Assembly (NCBI RefSeq): GCF_018130955.1
Contig: NZ_JAFCJM010000039.1
Location: 1-64,000, forward strand
Direction of reading: 5' to 3'
Source of the DNA: Bradyrhizobium liaoningense
GTDB lineage: Bacteria > Pseudomonadota > Alphaproteobacteria > Rhizobiales > Xanthobacteraceae
DNA: 64,000 bases
The position numbers and the translations under genes were made by a program. Shown here one piece after another: positions 59,792 through 64,000 of the stretch; position 1 is the stretch's first letter; the number at the start of each line of letters is the position of its first letter. Below the pieces are notes generated by a model, which ran no database searches, was not told the origin of the DNA, and worked only from the letters and a program-made list of their open reading frames with translations.

Positions 59792-60700
59792 ATGACAGTG
59801 CGTCCGACCGGCGTGATACCGCCGATGACGACGCCGTTCGCTCAGGACGGCGAGATCGATTACAAACTCGTTGCGCTCCAGGTCGAGTGGATGATCGGCG
59901 CCGGCGCGCATGGCGTCGCGGCCGGCGGCTCGACAGGCGAGGGCCACACGCTCGATCACGAGGAATATCGCGACCTCTTGGCTGCGACCGTCGACGCCGT
60001 GAAGGGCCGCATTCCCGTGATCGCCGGCATCATCGTGGATTCGACGCGCGACGCGATCCGCCGCGGCAAGCTCGTGCGCGACATGAACGTTGCCGCACTC
60101 CAGGTGACGCCGGTGCATTATCTGTTCAAGCCGGACGAGGAGGCGATGGTCTCCCATTTCCGCGCCATGGCCGACGAGACCGGCATGCCGATCATCATCT
60201 ACAACGTCGTGCCGTGGTCCTATCTCTCGCCGGCGCTGCTCACGCGCATCATGACCGAGGTGCCGCTGGTCGTCGGCGTCAAGCAGAGCGCCGGCGATCT
60301 GAAACTGTTCGCCGACCTCATGATGATGGCGCCGGACAAGCTGATCTACAGCGCGGTGGATGCGCTGATGTATCCCTCCTACACGCTCGGCGCCCACGGT
60401 TCGATCGCCGCGATCCTGACCGCGGCCCCGCACGCCTCCGTCGAGTTGTGGGACGCGGTGAAGGCAAACGACCATCCGCGCGCGCTCGACCTGCACAAGA
60501 AGCTGCTGACCTTGTGGAACGCCATCATCGCCGACAATCTGCCGGCCTGCACGCGCTATGCGCAAACGCTTCAGGGCTTGCCGAAGACGTATCCGCGCGC
60601 CCCGATGCCGGCAGCCTCAAGCGCGCAGCAGGCGGCGATTTGCACAGCGCTCGAGGGCCTGGGCGTGGCAGGTGCAAAGCATTTCCAGGCGGCGGAATAA
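59792..60700 (+). CDS. DapA-like pyruvate aldolase (DHDPS/NAL superfamily), not a true DapA
   Basis: 302 aa TIM barrel from ATG 59792, with GAGGGAAG just upstream. Schiff-base Lys164 (VVGVKQSAG) and Tyr137 (IIYNVVPWSY) are present, so aldol chemistry with pyruvate is likely. The GTTGE motif is GGSTGE, and the DapA Arg142 is replaced by Trp142, so aspartate semialdehyde is not the likely partner. Members of this branch degrade sugar acids, hydroxyproline products or aromatic side chains; the substrate is unknown. It stands alone. Confidence 0.85.
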   Translation: MTVRPTGVIPPMTTPFAQDGEIDYKLVALQVEWMIGAGAHGVAAGGSTGEGHTLDHEEYRDLLAATVDAVKGRIPVIAGIIVDSTRDAIRRGKLVRDMNVAALQVTPVHYLFKPDEEAMVSHFRAMADETGMPIIIYNVVPWSYLSPALLTRIMTEVPLVVGVKQSAGDLKLFADLMMMAPDKLIYSAVDALMYPSYTLGAHGSIAAILTAAPHASVELWDAVKANDHPRALDLHKKLLTLWNAIIADNLPACTRYAQTLQGLPKTYPRAPMPAASSAQQAAICTALEGLGVAGAKHFQAAE

Positions 60701-60857
60701 GCCAGTCGCCGCCATCGTGGTCAGACCGGGACGGTTAACGTCCCGGCGCGGGCCGTGCCCAAGTCGCGTGCCCAAGTTGATCATCCGGCCGCCGACCGAA
60801 CCTGTCTGCACGTTCGCGCCACTTATTCCACGAGATGGCAAGCGGACGGCGACACCG

Positions 60858-61394
60858 ATGAACGACGAGCGGACAATATCCGGCCAGACGACGATGATTT
60901 GGCAAGATCAGGCACGAAGCGTGGTCCGGCCGATCGTCCGCGTCATGATCATGTTCTCGGTGGGAATGAGCGCGGCGCTCTTTCTGGTCTGGGCGACGTC
61001 CTGCTCGGACGATGACTGGCTGTTGCTGCGCCGCGAGCCGCTCGCCGCGCTCGTGCTGGCGGCGTGCGATGCCTGGCCCTTCTTCGCGGGGTGCTTCGTC
61101 CTGGTGCTGGTGATGCTGGTCGGCTGGTACGCCCGGGGGTTCTCTCGCGTTCCCGAGGCTAACAGGCGTATCCATTACGAGGCGACCAGGCATGGCCTCA
61201 CCACGCGCGATGCCGCCAATTTCGCGCTCACCGTGCCGTGGACCAGCGTGGTGCGCGTGTACAATAGCGACCATACGATGCAGATGGTGCTTGTCGCCGG
61301 AGCATCGCGCCTCGTGTTCTGGCGCGCCTTCGCGGCCGAGGACCGTGCGCAGGTCCTGAACTGGGCGAGGCAAGTGAAGGAGACGGAGCCCTAA
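60858..61394 (+). CDS. YcxB-like two-helix membrane protein
   Basis: 178 aa from ATG 60858. Two TM helices (IVRVMIMFSVGMSAALFLVWA and FFAGCFVLVLVMLVGWYARG) are followed by a PH-like C-terminal domain resembling YcxB: RIHYEATRHGLTTRDAANFA, LTVPWTSVVRVYNSD, MQMVLVAGASRLVFWRAF. Function unknown. The stop codon lies inside repeat R1 copy c. Alone on its strand between the aldolase and the SDR. Confidence 0.7.
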   Translation: MNDERTISGQTTMIWQDQARSVVRPIVRVMIMFSVGMSAALFLVWATSCSDDDWLLLRREPLAALVLAACDAWPFFAGCFVLVLVMLVGWYARGFSRVPEANRRIHYEATRHGLTTRDAANFALTVPWTSVVRVYNSDHTMQMVLVAGASRLVFWRAFAAEDRAQVLNWARQVKETEP

Positions 61395-61493
61395 AGCGCG
61401 ATGAACAGGCTGAATCATCATCGCGCTTTAGTTCCTTGTTTGAGCACGATCCTTTCGGAAAACCGCTTCACACTTTTCCGGATCATGCTTTAG
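61391..61493. repeat. Dispersed palindromic repeat R1, copy c
   Basis: 103 bp nearly identical to copy a (1803-1906): AAAGCGCGATGA / TCATCGCGCTTTA, then GAGCACGATC...TTCGGAAAACCGCTTC...CACTTTTCCGGATCATGCTTTAG. The first bases provide the stop codon of the YcxB-like gene. Confidence 0.85.
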
Positions 61494-61575
61494 AGTTCGC
61501 GTGCGGCCCCGTGCATTGCCCGTGATGGCCAACAACGAACAACAGACCAACAACAAGGGGAGGGGCGAAAATCCC

Positions 61576-62544
61576 ATGAAGGATTTTTCTGGAAAAACCG
61601 CGGTCATTACCGGCGGCGGCACGGGGATGGGGCGGGAGCTGGCGCGCCAGCTCGTCGCCGAGGGCTGCAACGTCGCGATGTGCGACGTCTCGGAAGCGGC
61701 GATGGCCGAGACCAAGCGGCTGTGTGAGATCGAGAAACCGAAGGGCCTGCGCGTCACGACGCACGTCGCCGACGTCGCGATCGAGGATCATCTCAAGCGC
61801 TTCCGCGACGAGCTCGCCGAGCAGCAGGCGACCGACAAGATCCATCTGCTGTTCAACAATGCCGGCATCGGCGGGGGCGGCAGCCTGTTCACCAACACGC
61901 GCGAGCAGTGGGAGCGCACCTTCAACATCTGCTGGGGCGGCGTCTATCTCGGCGTGCGCACCTTCCTGCCGATGCTGGCCAAGGCGGACGAGGCCCACAT
62001 TGTCAACACCGCCAGCGTCAACGGGTTCTGGGCCTCGATCGGCATGGGGCAGGCGCACACCGCCTACAGCGCGGCAAAATTCGCGGTGAAGGGATTTTCC
62101 GAGGCGCTGATCAACGATCTCCGTCTGCATGTGCCGCACGTCAAATGCTCGGTCGTGATGCCCGGCCATATCGGCACATCGATCGTGTCGAACTCGCGCA
62201 AGGTGCAATCCGGCGACGGCTCGGACCGTCTCAATGCCGACGAGATCGCGCTGACCCGCAAGCGCATGGTCACAGCCGGCGTGCCCGATGCCGACAAGAT
62301 GACCGATGACGACGTGCAGGCCGCCTTCGCCGAGCGCGCCCGCAGCTTCCTGGAGGACGCGCCGACCACGGCCGCCCAGGCCGCAAAGATCATCCTCGAC
62401 GGCGTGAAGGCCGAGCGCTGGCGCATTCTGGTCGGCGAGGACGCCAGACGTCTCGACGAGCGCGTGCGCCAAAAGCCCGAGCAGGCCTATGAGCGCGAAT
62501 TCTACGAGAGCTTTGCGCAGGAGGTCGGCTGGCGGCTCGGGTGA
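61576..62544 (+). CDS. Short-chain dehydrogenase/reductase
   Basis: 322 aa from ATG 61576, with AGGGGCG upstream. Rossmann motif TGGGTGMGRELA, NNAG (LFNNAGIGGGG), Ser in NTASVNGF, and the catalytic YSAAK in TAYSAAKFAVKG give a complete classical SDR active site. The C-terminal 100 residues extend beyond the usual 250-aa core (RKRMVTAGVPDADKMTDDD; ARRLDERVRQKPEQAYER). Substrate unknown. Confidence 0.9.
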   Translation: MKDFSGKTAVITGGGTGMGRELARQLVAEGCNVAMCDVSEAAMAETKRLCEIEKPKGLRVTTHVADVAIEDHLKRFRDELAEQQATDKIHLLFNNAGIGGGGSLFTNTREQWERTFNICWGGVYLGVRTFLPMLAKADEAHIVNTASVNGFWASIGMGQAHTAYSAAKFAVKGFSEALINDLRLHVPHVKCSVVMPGHIGTSIVSNSRKVQSGDGSDRLNADEIALTRKRMVTAGVPDADKMTDDDVQAAFAERARSFLEDAPTTAAQAAKIILDGVKAERWRILVGEDARRLDERVRQKPEQAYEREFYESFAQEVGWRLG

Positions 62545-62959
62545 GGCGAGGCGTTCGCCTGCACATCCTCGTTGCCCGTCCTGGTGAACATCCAGGACAC
62601 ATAATCCCACGGCTTTGCCGTGATCCCGCGGCTTGGTGCGTCTCCCGGCCTGGACTGGGACGACAAGGTGGTCTTCTGTAAAGCAGAATTATACAAACTG
62701 GAATATTTCTAGACAGAAACGCTTGCCGAATTCTTGGGCGAGCCGTGGTCCGTAGTCGTACGGGCTATCTATCATTCGTTTGGTGAAAGAGTTTGTGGAG
62801 CGCCGTCGTTGTCGTGGTCCGCCGGTTCGATCGTGGCCCATTCGGGAGATCTCCTGTCCCGATGGCACCGCGTGAGGCGAGTACTCCCGAATTGCTCGTC
62901 TCGAAAAGACCCAATAAGATGGGTTATTAAGTTATCTGACTAAGTAATGGAAACGGCAG
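62545..62959. other. Intergenic region, no gene seen
   Basis: 415 bp. Short palindromes occur at 62585-62660 (CCACGGC / GCCGTG; CCTGGTG...CATCCAGG), resembling the edges of other dispersed repeats, but no second copy is in the window. A short ORF at 62734-62943 has no coding signals I trust. The stretch becomes AT-rich near 62910-62950, just before the last gene. Confidence 0.4.
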
Positions 62960-64000
62960 TTGAACGCTCGCAAAGATCTTCCTGACACGCTGGAAGAGTG
63001 GATTTTGGGGCCTGATCGCGAAGAATGGTCCGCCGAGTTGATCAAGCTGCTTGCTGCAGCCCAGGAGGGCGGCTCAACCGTTGCGGAATGTCTGCTGGCT
63101 ATCGGACGGATCAGAAAGGGCGATGACCTTTCCTGGTGCACTGAATGGAAAAACCTGGCGGAAGCAAGCCGCGAACGGGGCGACGCGGCGCTCGCTGCTG
63201 GCCATGAAGTGACGGCGCGGCGCAACTGGCTTCGCGCCATCAATTACTACAATGCTGCCCTGCTTCCCATGGATTCCGCTGATGAGAGGCGATCGGCTTC
63301 GATCTTGGCAATGCAGAATTGCGCCCATCGCTTTCTTCAGTACAGCAGCCCCGCGGGTGAAGTCGTCGTGCTTCCCTGGGAGGGTGGCCATTCCCTACAG
63401 GGTTATTTTCTGCCCGCGCGGTCGTCGCACGAGAGGCTGCCGACCGTGATTAGCATCGGTGAACCCGGACATCGCAAAGAGGAGTTTCTTTTCAAGCTCG
63501 CTCCCCACGCTCGTGAGCGGGGATTGTCAATGCTGGCGGTGGATCTTCTGGGTGCCAATGGCGAAGATTTTCCGGACGAGGCCGTCGGGCGTCCGAATGC
63601 CGAGACGTCGATCTCATGCGTCATGGACTACCTGGCCTTGCGCACCGATGTCGACTTTGACCGAGTGGCCATTCTCGCAGATGGATGGGGTTCGTCATTC
63701 GTGGCACGCGCAGTGGCCAACGAGCCGCGGCTGGCCGCTGCCGTTTGCGACGGCGGGCTATGGGACCTTCATGAACGGGCTTTCTTGAGTGAACGCGCGG
63801 TGTCGCGGCATGCGGATTTCATCCCAGCGATGGGAGCAGGCCGGATCGCGCGCAACATCGACTGTCCGGTGCTTGTCACCTTGGGTGCGGACGGTTGGCT
63901 CAAAGCGGATCGCGCGTCCGATATGATTCGCCAATTGAGGACCTGGCGAATGGATGTCACGCTGAAGGTGTTCACGGCGGAGGAAACGGCAGCGGCGCAG
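62960..64000 (+). CDS. FrsA-like alpha/beta hydrolase, 3' truncated, nucleophile position Gly
   Basis: 347 codons, open to the window end. TTG 62960 is the only start after an in-frame stop at 62945. The N-terminal helical cap (ARRNWLRAINYYNAAL, residues 86-101) and the core (PTVISIGEPGHRKEEF; SMLAVDLLGANGEDF; VAILADGWGSSFVARAV; CPVLVTLGADGW) fit the FrsA/dihydroxypseudooxynicotine-hydrolase-like group. The nucleophile elbow reads A240-D-G-W-G244: the expected Ser at 242 is Gly. The acid Asp311 is present; the His lies beyond the window. It may be inactive or use another residue. Confidence 0.75.
   Translation, partial: MNARKDLPDTLEEWILGPDREEWSAELIKLLAAAQEGGSTVAECLLAIGRIRKGDDLSWCTEWKNLAEASRERGDAALAAGHEVTARRNWLRAINYYNAALLPMDSADERRSASILAMQNCAHRFLQYSSPAGEVVVLPWEGGHSLQGYFLPARSSHERLPTVISIGEPGHRKEEFLFKLAPHARERGLSMLAVDLLGANGEDFPDEAVGRPNAETSISCVMDYLALRTDVDFDRVAILADGWGSSFVARAVANEPRLAAAVCDGGLWDLHERAFLSERAVSRHADFIPAMGAGRIARNIDCPVLVTLGADGWLKADRASDMIRQLRTWRMDVTLKVFTAEETAAAQ

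Overview
The window is 64 kb of GC-rich chromosome from a Bradyrhizobium-like alphaproteobacterium (Rhizobiales, Nitrobacteraceae). This rests on gene order (rpoZ-rsh-pdxJ-acpS-lepB-rnc-era-recO; glyA-nrdR-ribD-ribE-ribH-nusB-thiL; bamE / ubiquinol-cytochrome c chaperone / DUF177 / plsX-fabH-ihfA-merR / tRNA-Pro), two DUF3551 secreted proteins, a Mg-type HemB, an LdtR-type MarR regulator, a Mur-box-like site before mntH, and dispersed palindromic repeats of the kind common in Bradyrhizobium and Rhodopseudomonas. Most of the window is core housekeeping sequence. I found no phage, CRISPR array or intact insertion sequence.

Layout. 1-1.9 kb: porin C-terminus and two DUF3551 proteins. 1.9-9.1 kb: Slt-type lytic transglycosylase (-), dapA, mscL, smpB, a Bcp-like peroxiredoxin, an overlapping UDGb/NYN pair (-), rpoZ. 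9.3-19.5 kb: rsh, pdxJ-acpS, lepB-rnc-era, recO, parC (stringent response, vitamin B6, acyl carrier protein activation, protein export, RNA processing, DNA repair and topology). 19.7-23 kb: dodecin, then an unrecognised pair (a propeller-like protein and an 8-helix membrane protein). 23-34 kb: a metal and efflux neighbourhood (chrA/chrB, His-rich CDF exporter, EamA transporter, RidA-like protein, two MFS transporters, arsC, an adenylate cyclase, mntH). 34-39 kb: bpt, RDD protein, hemB, a small membrane protein, ldtR and two small proteins. 39-48.4 kb: the glyA to thiL riboflavin/folate operon, a YkgJ-like protein, and the H+-pyrophosphatase hppA. 48.5-54.7 kb: an orphan Bug-type binding protein, bamE, and the plsX-fabH-ihfA cluster.

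54.8-57.4 kb is different: an intact tRNA-Pro(GGG), a degenerate second tRNA-Pro copy about 240 bp downstream, a DNA-ligase fragment, a probable frameshifted ORF, an AT-rich patch and a few small orphan ORFs. It looks like the scar of an old insertion at the tRNA. 57.4-64 kb is accessory: TetR with a divergent HSL-type esterase, a DapA-like aldolase that lacks the DapA arginine, a YcxB-like membrane protein, an SDR oxidoreductase, and a 3'-truncated FrsA-like alpha/beta hydrolase whose nucleophile position is Gly.

Six dispersed repeat types (called R1 to R6 here) sit between genes and sometimes inside conserved operons or directly against start codons (hemB, thiL). No spectacular new system is evident. 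The best leads are the unannotated 20.3-23.0 kb pair, the tRNA-Pro scar, the mntH operator/leaderless arrangement, the inverted repeats upstream of rpoZ, and the atypical hydrolase at the right edge.
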